Assembly: GCA_029204225.1 (NCBI GenBank)
Contig: CM055105.1
Span: 17,305,353-17,369,352 of the forward strand
DNA: 64,000 nucleotides
Reading direction: 5' to 3'
Source: Diphasiastrum complanatum
Lineage: Eukaryota > Streptophyta > Lycopodiopsida > Lycopodiales > Lycopodiaceae
Part shown: piece after piece, positions 20,357 to 31,517 of the stretch
Layout of the letters: each line of letters starts with the position of its first letter
How positions within the stretch are numbered: the stretch's first letter is position 1
Program-made: the position numbers and the translations under genes
The notes under the pieces: generated by a model
The model's input: only the letters and a program-made list of their open reading frames with translations
What the model was told of the DNA's origin: nothing
Databases searched by the model: none

Positions 20357-21410
20357 ATGGTTGCCCCTGGAGCTGCTCCTGGAGGTGCTCCACAGGAGGT
20401 CAATCCAATTACTGTTAGAAGAGCACTCCGATTGGATCTACCCAAATATAATAGATTAACAGATCCAGTTATATTTCTTCAGATCTATGCTGAATCCTGT
20501 GAGGTCTATGGTGAGATTTATCCTCAAGTTAAACTTAAGTTGTTTCCTATGGCCTTAATAGGCGTAGCACAAGATTGGTACTATAGCCAAGATGAAACTG
20601 AGCGTACAGATTGAGAGGTTGTTAAATGAGCCCTTATCACACGGTTCAAACCGCAGAAGTTTATGGAAGACCCTTTCCTACTTTTAAGTACAGTTAATAT
20701 GGGAAAGTGGGAAATGGTTTGAGATTACATCGAAAGGGTGAAACGTCTTAGATCATGAATGTGAGCCTAAGCTGATTAATGAAAATGCCATGATTATGTG
20801 GTTTTTGTCAGGTCTACCTAAACGGATCAGACGTGAACTGAAACGCCATAATGAGTACGCACTTTTGCAAAATGCAATGGATGATGCAATTCGGGAGGAA
20901 CATGAAGATTCAGATGATGAGCCGAATGTCAGTATGTTTCCTTATACAGCAGGGCAAACTACTACGACATCCACCACTATTGCATCAACGAATGCCAATG
21001 CTACTGCAGAAATGATGCTCAATGAGTTCGAGAGACTTGGGAAGACCCAACAGAAACAGATGGAAAAGTTGCAGTTGCAATTTGATGAGAACATCAAAGC
21101 ATTGGAAAATTTCCACGGAGAAGCAAACAAGGAACCTGAGAAGTTTGCAAAGACTTTTCCTACCAGAAAAAATGTCTATGTTCTATTTGTACAAGAAATC
21201 ACACAGTGAACGAGTGTCCTCAATTGAAAAAACGAATGGAAATCAATGTTTGCCATCTGTGTAATTCACCTGACCATGAGACTGCCTTTTGCAACTTCAA
21301 CCCTAAGATGATTCAGCAACGGTATGCCCAGATGGGATATCAAGATCCACAGTATGGAGGCAATCTAGCAGCAAGACTACGACAATCTACTCTTGGATAC
21401 CCGGAGCGTC
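20357..21410 (+). pseudogene. Element 2 gag with CCHC knuckle(s)
   Basis: The gag starts at the ATG at 20357 with a Gly/Ala/Pro-rich lead and the capsid motif LPKYNRLTDPVIFLQIY. Frames break near 20612 (TGA) and 20700-20780. The 20790-21209 frame has IMWFLSGLPKRIRRELKRH, an acidic stretch and a coiled coil. A further shift near 21180 leads to a variant knuckle (CSICTRNHTVNEC) and a canonical CX2CX4HX4C knuckle (CHLCNSPDHETAFC). The protein would bind element RNA and form the particle. Confidence 0.85.
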
Positions 21411-22319
21411 TAGCCTTGCCTTGCCTACTCGGAGTTCTCTTAGGACGTCCATGGTTACGAGTTGCGCAAGTAATTCATAACTGGGGTACCGGCAAAATCA
21501 CTTTTGAAAATCGTGAATGTGCAGTTAATTGATCTTACAACTTGGACTATCAAGCCAGTGGTTCAAAAAGCGGATGACGATTCATCAACAACGAATCACA
21601 CTTGTGATCGACCAGAGAAAAAAATGGGAGTTCACTACGATCCTCAAACGGATACTGTCAATTGGAATGAATCTGTTGCAACAATTGATTGTACAACAGG
21701 ATATATGTGTCAACAAGGTATTCAATCAGAGATGAGCGAGATTTTCTTGTTAGATCAAACTTTGGATACGCCAATCACGTTTCCACTAAATGTGCTGAAT
21801 GTAGCCTAGATATCAACGGAACCTATACCAGATCCAATTGAGGATGATCTCATACCAATGAGCCATGCCTTGACTTATGATGGCAATGCAGAACTTACGG
21901 ATGAACATATTCTACATCATATGGATCCGACCAGATTTAGAGTGTGTAATGTTCCTGATGAACCAACAATCAAATCGTCCAAAGCAGTTATATTGAAGGG
22001 AGACAGAATCATAGGTTCGATGATGAAGAAACAAGCAAAGCAACATTATAATACGGTCCTGAAATAGGAAAATCTCCCTCAAAAGATCGATTTAAAGAAA
22101 GTGCCACCTCTATTGGATAAAGGCAAAGGAAAAGTCAAGAATGATTCTTCAAGTCAGATCTCTAGCAAGACATCATCATCTAGGAAGTCTTCACCGGTGA
22201 AGAAAGATTTATCATCCTGAAAGTCATCACCTCCATGATCAATTCCTGCTAAGAAGGCTAAACTAAGACCCAAGACAAGTCCTTTAAAAAAAGAACAAGC
22301 AAATTTAGTCCAACATGAT
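21411..22319 (+). pseudogene. Damaged protease region and linker of element 2
   Basis: Right after the knuckle region the frame reads LLGVLLGRPWLRVAQ, VIHNWGTGKITF. In OTA elements this motif follows the protease active site. The D-S/T-G site itself was not found, so that part is probably deleted. The rest (21858-22067 and a Ser/Lys-rich stretch near 22140-22280) has many stops. Confidence 0.6.
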
Positions 22320-23232
22320 ATGCCAGAGCATTTTAAACGTTATACACTGGATGATGTGGTTATCATGTTACCTAAAGCACATCGTAAACCTGAAGAACAC
22401 GTGCCGAAATCTAAAGAGGTTTACGATGGCCGAGCTAGGATGCAGTCAATGAATCTTGCAGAACCAGGAAAACCAGAAAAGATTGTACAAGTGGGATCAC
22501 AACTTACTCCTGAACAGTATCAAGCACTTCGTTTGTTACTTATTAAGTATCAAGATTGCTTTGCATGGACTTATCAAGATTTGAAGGGTATTCCGACATC
22601 AGTCATCGAACATACCATACCTTTAGTACCTGATGCAGTACCAAAGGTTACAAAGTTCTATCGTTGTAATCCTAATGTGGCAGATCTGATAAAGAAAGAA
22701 CTTCAGAGATTGCTTGACGTTGATTTCATTTATGATATCGAGCATACCGAATGGATTTCACCGATTTTCATTGTTCCTAAGTAAAATGGAAAATTGCGAA
22801 TTTGTGTGAATCTCAAAACATTGAATAAAGTGACCCGGAAGGATCACTTTCCGTTACCTTTTACTGAAAGCATTTTGGATCGCCTTGCTAGAGCGGAAGC
22901 TTATAGTTTCCTGGATGGATTTAGTGGCTACAACCAGGTTAAGATTGCACCTGCCGATCGCCACAAAACTGCTTTTGCAACAGAATGGGACACCTATGCT
23001 TACAAAGTAATGTTGTTTGGACTCTGTAATGCACCAAGTTCATTCCAAAGAGTAATGCAATTTGTCTTTAAAGATTATCTGCAGAAATTCCTTGAAATTT
23101 ACTTTGTCGACTTGGGAGTTCATAGTATAGATACAGAACACCTGGATCAATTGGAGAAAGCCTTTGAAAGATGCCGCAAATATCAGATTTCTCTAAATCC
23201 AAAAAAAATACCAGATATGGGTTTCTCACGGA
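22320..23232 (+). pseudogene. Element 2 reverse transcriptase, catalytic motif mutated
   Basis: RT runs in one frame with a single TAA at 22782. Motifs include CFAWTYQDLKGIP, the ELQRLLDVDFIYDIEH segment, LRICVNLKTLNK, SFLDGFSGYNQ and FGLCNAPSSFQRVMQ. The YxDD box reads YFVD (23100-23111), so one catalytic Asp has become Val. A run of A near 23205 causes a frameshift. Together with the damaged RNase H this makes self-copying impossible. Confidence 0.93.
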
Positions 23233-24081
23233 GTGGTGCTTGGACATGTGATATCAAGACATGGTATTGCCACCGATTGTTCTAAGATCAAAGTTATTGT
23301 GGATTTGCCACCGCCAGCAACAATTCGAGGAATTTATGTGTTTATGGATCATGCGAACTACTACCGAATTTTTATTATCTTCTTTGCGGATTTAGCACGA
23401 CCTATATACAAATTAACTATTGTTCCTATTTGGACAGTAGAGGCGTTAGAAGCCTTTGAAAAGTTAAAAAAAGCATTATCTTCAGCACCAATACCGCGTT
23501 CTCCATATTGGACATTAGAGTTTCATGTTCATACGAATGCCTCAAAGTACGCCATTGGATCAGTTTTGACATAGCCAGGTGACTATAAGAAGGATTATCC
23601 TATACGATTTGCAAGCAGACAGCTTACAGATCTAGAGAAGAATTATTCAACAACAGAACGTAAAGCGCTAGCCATGATTTTTCTGTTCGAAAATTTTGTC
23701 ACTACCTCATGGAAACGCACTTTGCATTTTATACGAATCATCAACCGTTACTTTACTTGGTAAATAAGACATGTAATATTGGACGTATTGCAAGATGATT
23801 ATTATTACTGACTAAATTTGACTTTCGAATTGTGGTCAGAAAGGGGAAGCAACATTACATAGCCGATCACGTTTCGCGAATTGAATCTGCACCAGTTAAT
23901 ACTGAAGTGGATGATGAACTGCCAGATGCTGCGTTGTTCTATGTTGAAGCAGTACTTGAGTGGGCGGCAGATATTGTTGAGTACTTGATGCGAGGACAAC
24001 CGAATGACTCTTTGACAAAAGTACAGAAAAGACAATTGATTCATAAGGCTCAACCTTATCAATTAATTACAGGCAGGACAA
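23233..24081 (+). pseudogene. Element 2 RT connection, RNase H and linker
   Basis: Following the frameshift, the frame holds GHVISRHGIATD and the RNase H start HTNASKYAIGSVLT, where the first catalytic Asp is Asn. A TAG at 23572 replaces the usual Gln. Then come DYPIRFASRQL and TERKALAM, more shifts, and the linker VRKGKQHYIADHVSRIE (23832 on). This closely parallels the same region of element 1. Confidence 0.88.
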
Positions 24082-25224
24082 TTGTATCGTCGTGGATCAG
24101 ATAATATTTTACGAAGATGTGTTTTACCGCATGAAGTACCAGATTTAATCATGTTTTCACATGATGGCATGGGTGGAGGACACTTCTCTACAGATATTAC
24201 TGTTCGCAAACTTTTGCAATCCGGTTGTTGGTGGCCTACGCTTCATAAGGACACAGAAAATTTTATTCAGACATGTAATGTCTGCCAGCGAGCACGACGG
24301 CCTACTCGACAGAATTATGGACCCTTACATCTGGTTTTATCGCAAGCACCGTTTAAAAAATGGGGACTGGATTATGTTGGTCCTATTCATCCCGCTGCAC
24401 AAGAATCTCAGGCCCGATACATTATCGTCGCAACTGATTATATGACCAAGTGGGTTGAAGCCAAAGCTGTCAAAGTGGTTGATGCGAAATCTACGGTCAA
24501 GTTTCTATATGAAAATATTATAATCAGATTTGGATGTCCGATTGAAATTGTCAGTGATCGGGGTACACACTTTGTTAATCAAACAATAAAGCATTTACTA
24601 GAAGATTTTTTTGTTATACACAGATTTAGTACTCCCTATTATCCCAGAGGGAATGGCGAAGCTGAATCTTCCAATAAGATTCTCTGCACCATTATGACAA
24701 AGACAGTTGAAGTGAGTCAGTTTGATTGGGAACATAAACTGTATGCAGTATTATGGGCATTCAGAACTGCTTACAAAAATAGTACAAATCAAACCCCTTT
24801 TCAGCTGGTTTATGGTCAAGATGTTGTTATGCCAATTGAATTTTTAATCCCATCTTTACGCATAGCAGCAACGAAACGATTAAATGATGATCAATTTTTA
24901 CAACTTTGTTATGAAGCGTTGCACAAATTATGTGAAACCCGATTGATGGCAGTTCATGCCTTGGCAGCAGAGAAAGCCCGCCGCAATGCATGGCACGATC
25001 GTCGATTGCACAAGAAAGATCTGGAAGCAGGAGATCTTGCATTGATGTACAAAACCAAGCTGATCAAAGGTAAGTTGAAGTTTACTGGTGAAGGCTCGTA
25101 TAAAGTGAAGGAAATCCTGAACTATGGCGCAGTAATTCTTGAGCACTTGGATGGAAAACAATTTGATACTCCAGTAAATGACAGCCGATTACGCAAGTTT
25201 TGGCAGCCTGCTCTGCCAGTTTAG
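24082..25224 (+). CDS. Element 2 integrase, complete open frame
   Basis: The frame is 380 codons without a break and continues the polyprotein after a frameshift near 24075, so it has no ATG of its own. The zinc site is H27, H34, C65 and C68. The core triad is D97 (GLDYVGP), D159 (VSDRGTHF) and E195 (GEAESSN). The 35 residues between the last two fit the D,D35E rule. The C-terminus has the GPF/Y-like FTGEGSYKVKEI. No chromodomain follows. It is the only part of the element without visible damage. Confidence 0.93.
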   Translation: MYRRGSDNILRRCVLPHEVPDLIMFSHDGMGGGHFSTDITVRKLLQSGCWWPTLHKDTENFIQTCNVCQRARRPTRQNYGPLHLVLSQAPFKKWGLDYVGPIHPAAQESQARYIIVATDYMTKWVEAKAVKVVDAKSTVKFLYENIIIRFGCPIEIVSDRGTHFVNQTIKHLLEDFFVIHRFSTPYYPRGNGEAESSNKILCTIMTKTVEVSQFDWEHKLYAVLWAFRTAYKNSTNQTPFQLVYGQDVVMPIEFLIPSLRIAATKRLNDDQFLQLCYEALHKLCETRLMAVHALAAEKARRNAWHDRRLHKKDLEAGDLALMYKTKLIKGKLKFTGEGSYKVKEILNYGAVILEHLDGKQFDTPVNDSRLRKFWQPALPV

Positions 25225-26030
25225 CAAGCCTGATCTCAATATATTTTTTGATTTTATTTGTTTTCAATTTTTTGTTTTAAGTATTTAATTTGCTGACCTT
25301 TTTTTTGGAAAAAGACAGTTAAAAATAATAATAATAATAGGGAAAGACTGATGAGCAAAAGTCAGGAAGTCATAAGCATAAGGAAAATGAAACACAATAT
25401 TTTATGGAAAATGACTTAAAAAACCATTGTTTTGGGCAGATTTGGCCAATACAATATTAGAAACCTTCGCTGAGCTCTCAGACTGTACATCCACCCTTGA
25501 TTTATCTAAATTGAAGTGGGCGAAGGTTTTTGACAAGATAAAATTCAATTTTTGAGTTAGGCGAATGTTCAGTGATATGCCATTTTGGGAACCTTCATCG
25601 AGCATCATAACCTCATTATGAACCTTCGTCGACCTGCTAGATGATCTTAAAATGTCAAAATTAGGTTGTCCAAAGGTTCAGATTGTGAGAAAATACATTT
25701 ATGATAGTACCTGGACGAAGGTTCATCCTTTGCCAGCCTTGGAAAACGTTCACTTGATAGGTTCAGATCCCTAGAAACCTTCGCCGAGATTTTTATAGCC
25801 TATTTTTACAGTACTGTATATGCCTGCAAATTTTTGTTCGGAACTGATCAGCCCAACTACTATTCAGTGTAATGGACCCACCAAATTCACCTATAAGTTG
25901 GCTGAATTCGATTCATTCCTCACTTGTGCTAGCGAAGCTCTTGCGAATTTTTCTTGCGACCAAAGCCTTCCAAATTTTCTGCATTGTCTTTAGATATACT
26001 TTCACGCGTTATAATTCCTTTCTGATCATC
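25225..26030 (+). promoter_or_regulatory. Non-coding spacer of element 2 with the repeated AACCTTCG motif
   Basis: The spacer has no convincing gene. Forward motif copies lie near 25462, 25589, 25620 and 25776, and reverse copies near 25518, 25557 and 25713. The last forward copy is about 240 bp before the ORF3 start. The motif also fills the 5' leader. This could mark a second RNA start, a splice acceptor region or a translation signal for the extra ORF; none is proven. Confidence 0.65.
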
Positions 26031-28948
26031 ATGTCTTCTACTGATACTTCCCAGTCTTCGCGCTATACTATCCATCGTGATGTCTCATCTGCAACGAACA
26101 TCATGATTCTTCCTAGCACAAGCATGGTCACTCAGTGGATGACCCTTTCGGAGCCTCAACTTACCGCAATGGGTATTCATGAGAGAGCCTTTTTGGGATG
26201 CATCAATATGGATTTCATCACTCTTGCCTTCAGTATGTGGAAGGAAGAGAAATCCAAGTTTTATATCACCTTCCAAAGAGCCACACACAAGGTGCGCATC
26301 ACTGAGGCCGCACTTGCAGCTATAGGTATCTCATCCGGTACACAAGCCTCACCCACTCACAAGCACGCCAAACAGGCCATCAAGCCATACATTGACCTCA
26401 CCAACGATCTGCACTGGACTAATGATGGCTACCTTCTGGAAGCCATCACCGAGCCTTCCATCCATGCGGCTGCCCAGTTGTTGAATCATTTCCTGATGGT
26501 TGGCAACATCAAGAAAGACCGCATCACATCTCAAATCCTTGACAGGATAGTGGAGTCCCACACAAAGTTGGCCAAAGCCCCTCTTGAATCATATAATTGG
26601 TTCAAAACTGTTTCTGGTGAGCTCAAGTGAGCTATTAAGGCCAATACAAAGCAGGAGTTCGTCGCTGACTCTCTATTGTCCCTCTTAGCCGCTTCTCACT
26701 TAGAAAACAGAATCCATGGCTTCCACCTGGATTCTGTGCCTTCGGTTTATGAAGAAGCATCGACCGAGTCATCTCATCAGGCCTCAAGTTCTCATAGTCG
26801 TCGTCGTCCACGCAGCGAGATCGTAATTCTTGACTCGCCTTTCGCGTCATGACGTCGCACTAGACATACCTTGTCAGTTGTGCTTCCACCCCCTACTGAT
26901 GTTTGCACTGAACTTCCCATTCCCCTCATCTCTGATGCTTCCCTCGCCTCTGCTCCCATACAAGGATAGTCTGTGACCATTGGGCCTACCATTCCCATTA
27001 CAATTGTCCAGGCCGCCTCACCCCCGCACACCGAAGCAACCTCACCCAACACACAATTCTTCATGGATATGTTCGATGATTCCGACCCCCTGGGGGGCAC
27101 CGAAATATTTGAAATGCCCTAGAGCCCAACGCCCTTTGAACCCCAATCCCCTAGAAGAGGATTCGGGCATATCCATGAATCTACTGTTGGTGTCAAAGAT
27201 GCCAATCAGCAACCACCCACACAGGGTAGCCCAGCCACACTTCGGGTCGACACAGTTGTAAAGTCACCAAAGCAGTTCGATGCCACGGTGCTTGAAGGGT
27301 TTGAAGAAGAAGAGACCTTGGCACCTATTCCACGCCTACCAAGGACAGTACCATCAGGATCTCCTGCTGCTGCCACCTCCACGACCATCGATTCTGGTGA
27401 TTTTCTAGGGTCAGTTTCTAGCCTTGGGCAAGTGATCCAGTCTATGCTGGATAAGAAGAAGGAAATGGAACAGAGAATCTCTGATCTAGGATCCAAAAAT
27501 ACTCTGATCAGCCAGAAAATTGTCCAGTTGGATTGAGAGGTGAAGATAGCCAAACAATATGAAGAAAAGGCTGAAAGCGAAAAGACATTGGCCCAGCAAC
27601 AAGCTGATCGCTTGGAAACCTACATCAGCTCCCTGCAAAACGCCCTGACAACCGCACATGATCAGGTAGATAAGGCAGTGCAAGATGCCAAGCAACAGGT
27701 GCAGCTGCTGAAGGGGCAATTACAAATGGCCGAACAAGATCGCACACGGCTTCAAGGTGAATTGGATGTGACCACCCTTGAGCATGATGCCTATCTGCAA
27801 ATGCAAATACCTGATCATCCGGTCACACCGACAGAGATTGCATAGTTGTTCAAGAAAGTCGAAACATACAAAGTGGCCCTTCAGGGATTCCAAGGCCGCT
27901 TTATTAGGTTCAAAGGAACAGCTTCAACCGAGTTGGCAAAGGCAAAAGAGACCATCAACGCCTATGAAAAAGCCGTCGCTCAAGTGTTGGAAGTCGGACC
28001 ACAAATCCCCGTCCCGGTCATGCCGCAATTCTCTCCTTCGCGCCAAGAAGCTGTACAAATGGATACAAGGGTTGATTCGAGCATGGACCAGAGGGGAGCT
28101 CCAGATCTAGCAGATCAACCACCAACCATATCGGCCGTACAAGCGGGTCCATCCTCATCAAGGACAAGCCATTTATTCAGAAGACCCATCAGCGTCGAGG
28201 ACCAGATCCAGACTTTCTTAAAGCAACATCCACATGAGTCCTCATGTGGTGGATGGGTTCTCAAATTTAAGACCTCCGAGATCGAGGCCGACAAAGAATT
28301 GGACAAAATACCTGCACTGGGAGAGCAGCCGGCATGGAGAATCACGATTTTTGAGAAAACACCGGAATCAATTAGGAGTTACGTCGCCACAGCCCTCGCC
28401 AGTTGTGGGTAGATCCTTATTGCGTGCCAATGCCGCGAAGACATAAATGGAAAGATTTGGGATTGGCTATGGACAAAATCACCATCCATATGCCCAATTG
28501 GCCAATCATCCATCAGCCTTACAACTGGAACATTTCAGTGGAATTCCACCGGGCCTCACAAGCATATCAGAGAGAGTATGTCCACTCTCCGGATCTAACG
28601 GTGCGACAATCGGCAATGTTTGCAAAAGATCTAACTCTGTTGGCGTCAGTGGCAACCAAATGGGACGATTGCCTTTCTACCCTGGCATTCGATCCAAATA
28701 AGCCGATGGCCTCAAAGCAAATCAAAGATCTGCTGCCGATTGCTCAACTGCATTTTCGTGCGGCTATGATGGGAGGCTCTTGGGAATCCCGCTTCTCCTC
28801 ATGGACAACTTCCAAGTGGATTGCCGGAGCCCACCGTTGTTTCCTGCCGCATAATTTGGATTTCAATACTACATGCCTTGACTTTATGGAGAAGGTGCAG
28901 TATCATTTAATTAAGATTCGACGCGAAGCCAATAAAAGTCCCCAATAA
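26031..28948 (+). pseudogene. Extra post-integrase ORF (ORF3) of element 2, six stops and one frameshift
   Basis: One frame from the ATG at 26031 to 28412 is interrupted by stops at 26628, 26850, 26967, 27120, 27534 and 27843, then shifts near 28400 and ends at 28948. The N-terminal 200 residues (with FITLAFSMWKEEKSKFYITF and VRITEAALAAIGI) loosely recall the plant mobile domain, but this is weak. A Pro/Ser linker follows, then about 130 residues of coiled coil (27430-27830) and a C-terminal domain (FAKDLTLLASVATKWDD, DPNKPM, AQLHFRAAM). Element 1 has the same layout. Its function is unknown. Known OTA elements carry extra ORFs here, sometimes called env-like, but no membrane segment is clear. 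Confidence 0.75.
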
Positions 28949-28986
28949 CTGCATATTGCAGGTGTCGTGGGACCGCCACCAGTTTT

Positions 28987-28998
28987 GGTGGGGGATAC
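28987..28998 (+). other. Polypurine tract of element 2
   Basis: GGTGGGGGATAC lies directly before the right LTR and about 40 bp after the ORF3 stop. It would prime plus-strand DNA synthesis. Confidence 0.8.
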
Positions 28999-29748
28999 TA
29001 TTGGAGGGTTTGCGGATCCCAAGGCAACCCTAACCCTAGTTGATAAGTAAGAGGGATTTGGCACCCTGCGTGTGTAAGTCCAACCCAATGACCACATAGT
29101 TATTTGATTGACTAATTAGAATGTTAATAAAAGGATTTTAGGCCTTTTTGCGGGACTTTTAATGTCGTAGGGCCTAAATGTCAAGTTAGTGAATAAAGTT
29201 GGGATTCCCTCCAATTTTGATGGTTTTCACACTTTTTTAAATTTGAATAAAAAGAGAGGCAAGACTGGACCAATGGGATTTAGAGGCCAGGGTCCTCCTC
29301 TCTACTATAAAAAGGAACCAACTCGAGTTGCTCCTCATGTTCATTTCCTCATTTCAATAAAGCAGATTGGTTCTCTTTAGAAATGGATTGATGAATGTCC
29401 TTGCTCTTCCTTTTTTCTCCTCCATTTCTCATGTTTTCTTTGGATTTTGCTAATTGTTGGATCTGATCATTATTGGGATTGCTATTTCTTATGCTTTTTG
29501 TGAGAGAGAGAAGAGTAAGTTTCTATCATTGTTGTGGATTTAGGATTAATGGAAGTAGGGTTAATGGATGTAGTGTTAATGCTTAGTGTTAATGGATGTT
29601 AGTGTTAGATCATCCATTCATGTTGAAATCTGAACTATACTATTGCTCTCATGGGAACAAACCTACGCGTGACAACTAACTTCGTCTCTTTGATTCTATA
29701 TTGACTAGATCTTGGATTCATATTAGGCAAGGAGAGAAACCCACTACA
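28999..29748 (+). repeat. Right LTR of element 2, full length
   Basis: The LTR is 750 bp and begins TATTGGAGGG (TGTTGGAGGG in the left copy). A TATA box (TATAAAAA) lies at 29306-29313 and CAATAAAG near 29356, both in the block missing from the left LTR. It ends CACTACA before another primer site. Confidence 0.93.
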
Positions 29749-29901
29749 ATTTTGGCGCCGTTGCCGAGGAGCTACGCCAATTTTTCAGTTTGCAGCATGT
29801 TTGGTTGATGGTTAGCTTGCATTAGGCATCTTGTCGTGACATGAATAGTGTTAAATCTGCATTGTAGAGTTAGTTTGGGATTGATTTTGCTAGATTTGAG
29901 T
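29749..29901 (+). mobile_element. Second primer site and leader fragment after the right LTR
   Basis: The 153 bp after the right LTR repeat the primer site and first leader bases of element 2 (19134-19286), then stop at TTTGAGT. The right LTR is therefore followed by the beginning of another internal region, not by plain target DNA. This points to a tandem element or recombination product whose remainder was lost. Confidence 0.88.
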
Positions 29902-31517
29902 CTGATGAGCAAAGTGATAACAATGAGTCAAATGAGCAAAGCGACAATGAAAGTCAAGTCCCTGATCCGGATACAATTGTAGACAACAGAAGTCCAATTT
30001 ACGATTCAGATCAAGTTGCAACATTAGATGGTGAAAATCATGATTCAGATGAAAGTCAAAATTCAGATCAGGATGTGAAAATAATTGAACATCCTTTTGA
30101 GTTTCATTTCAACCATCAAAGTTTGGAACTTGATCTACATGAATGCCTTAATCTGGTCAATGAACAAGCAACTATGGATCGTCAGATTGAGAATATTGCT
30201 ATGCTCGCAAGAAGTCGATCAAGGCATTCATCAAACTTTTAGATTGAGAACTATATGACACTGACATTCCATGGCTTGGAATTGAGTGGTTATTATCAGG
30301 ATCCGATCTATGAACCATGTCAAATTGATATGGGAGCTTTTGAGAATAATTTTATTTTTGACAATGATCTAAGGGAGTATGAGGTATTCAATATGGATAC
30401 TGGTAGAAATGAAGATATTTCATTAATCCATGGAAATTCTACTTGTATCAATACTTTGGATTATTGCTCAACACCTCATGGATCCATTAGTCAAGAGCTT
30501 CAAGTGGCTTTTGTTGGAGAAACTTACTCCTATGGATTCTTTAGAATTCAAAAGCCAATATGTAATTCACGTGCATATTTGGAATGTATGGATGTGAATA
30601 ATGATTGGGAATATTCTCTCAGTCAACCAACACTCTATAGGAAACTGATTTTAAAATATGCCATCAATCTATATCAGTTTCTTTGGAGAGGTTTACATTG
30701 CTCAGTGGACTCTAATGTGGTCAATCCTCAATCGAGTAATGTCAACAATGATTGTTCATCAATGGTTATTTGGAACAATCGAAACGTCAAATCCCTATTT
30801 CAACTTTGAAATGTATTTTCACTATTTGGGATGATGCTTCAACGATTTATATTGGCACCTGCAAATTTATATTTTGAAACGAGAGTCAATTTTTTAGGTC
30901 AATCAGGTCAACTATTCACAACCACCTATGAATGAGGTATTGACCAAATTTCAAGAAATATATTTTGGTCAACATTATGCCAAGAGATATGCTTCATCAT
31001 ACAATAGAGTGTCAATATTCATGCTGACTACATCACGTGGAGCATGTATATGTGAACATCAATTCATGACTACCATTGCTCATGGAAGAATTGTAATGTT
31101 TTTCATCAAGTTTGTTAAACAACATGGATTGTCAGCTACGGTAGAAGAGCCAGATGCAAAACAAAATCAAGAATCCAAGAAAATTGGAAAAGCATCCGAG
31201 TTGGTATCATGTCAAGGAAGCAGACAAAAGAGGATATTGCGGTGATACACTCTATCCAGTCCATACAGATTGGTTGCTAACAAACAATATGGTGCTTCAT
31301 CAGCCTCTTCTTCGACCATCATTTTTTCCTTCATGAGGACAAGGATTACAGTCTGAAGCTAATAAAATGGATTTAATTCGATAGCTTTGGATCTATAATG
31401 AGACAATAATTTTGTGGACGACACATCCTCATCAATCCTAACTACTCAACCAAGGCGATCAAGCTGATCAGACAAGCGTCTTCATTTTTGAGGACAAAAA
31501 TGTTTAAGTAGGTGGAG
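29902..31517 (+). pseudogene. 3' region of an unidentified LTR element, unknown ORF
   Basis: One frame is open from 29901 to 30809 except for a TAG at 30240. It begins acidic and Ser-rich (SDEQSDNNESNEQSD) and then encodes an unknown protein (LTFHGLELSGYYQDPIYEP). More broken frames follow to 31250. The end reads FEDKNV, a stop, then a purine-rich GTAGGTGGAG just before an LTR. The layout resembles the 3' end of a Ty3 element, but no polymerase domain was found. The product is not recognised. Confidence 0.5.

Larger units (their letters stand above)
18572..29748 (+). mobile_element. OTA-type Ty3/gypsy element (element 2), nearly full length, mutated, with extra ORF
   Basis: The order is left LTR, Asp-type primer site, long leader, gag, damaged protease, RT, RNase H, integrase, non-coding spacer, extra ORF, polypurine tract and right LTR. 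The Asp-tRNA primer site and an extra ORF after integrase are known features of the Ogre/Tat/Athila clade. RT and RNase H carry active-site changes and several frameshifts, and the left LTR has lost its promoter, so the element is dead. Integrase alone is fully open. Confidence 0.9.

Noticed and set aside
26031-28948. Envelope gene of an endogenous retrovirus-like element
   Set aside because: No signal peptide, cleavage site or membrane anchor was visible; the coiled coil and soluble C-terminal domain do not support it.
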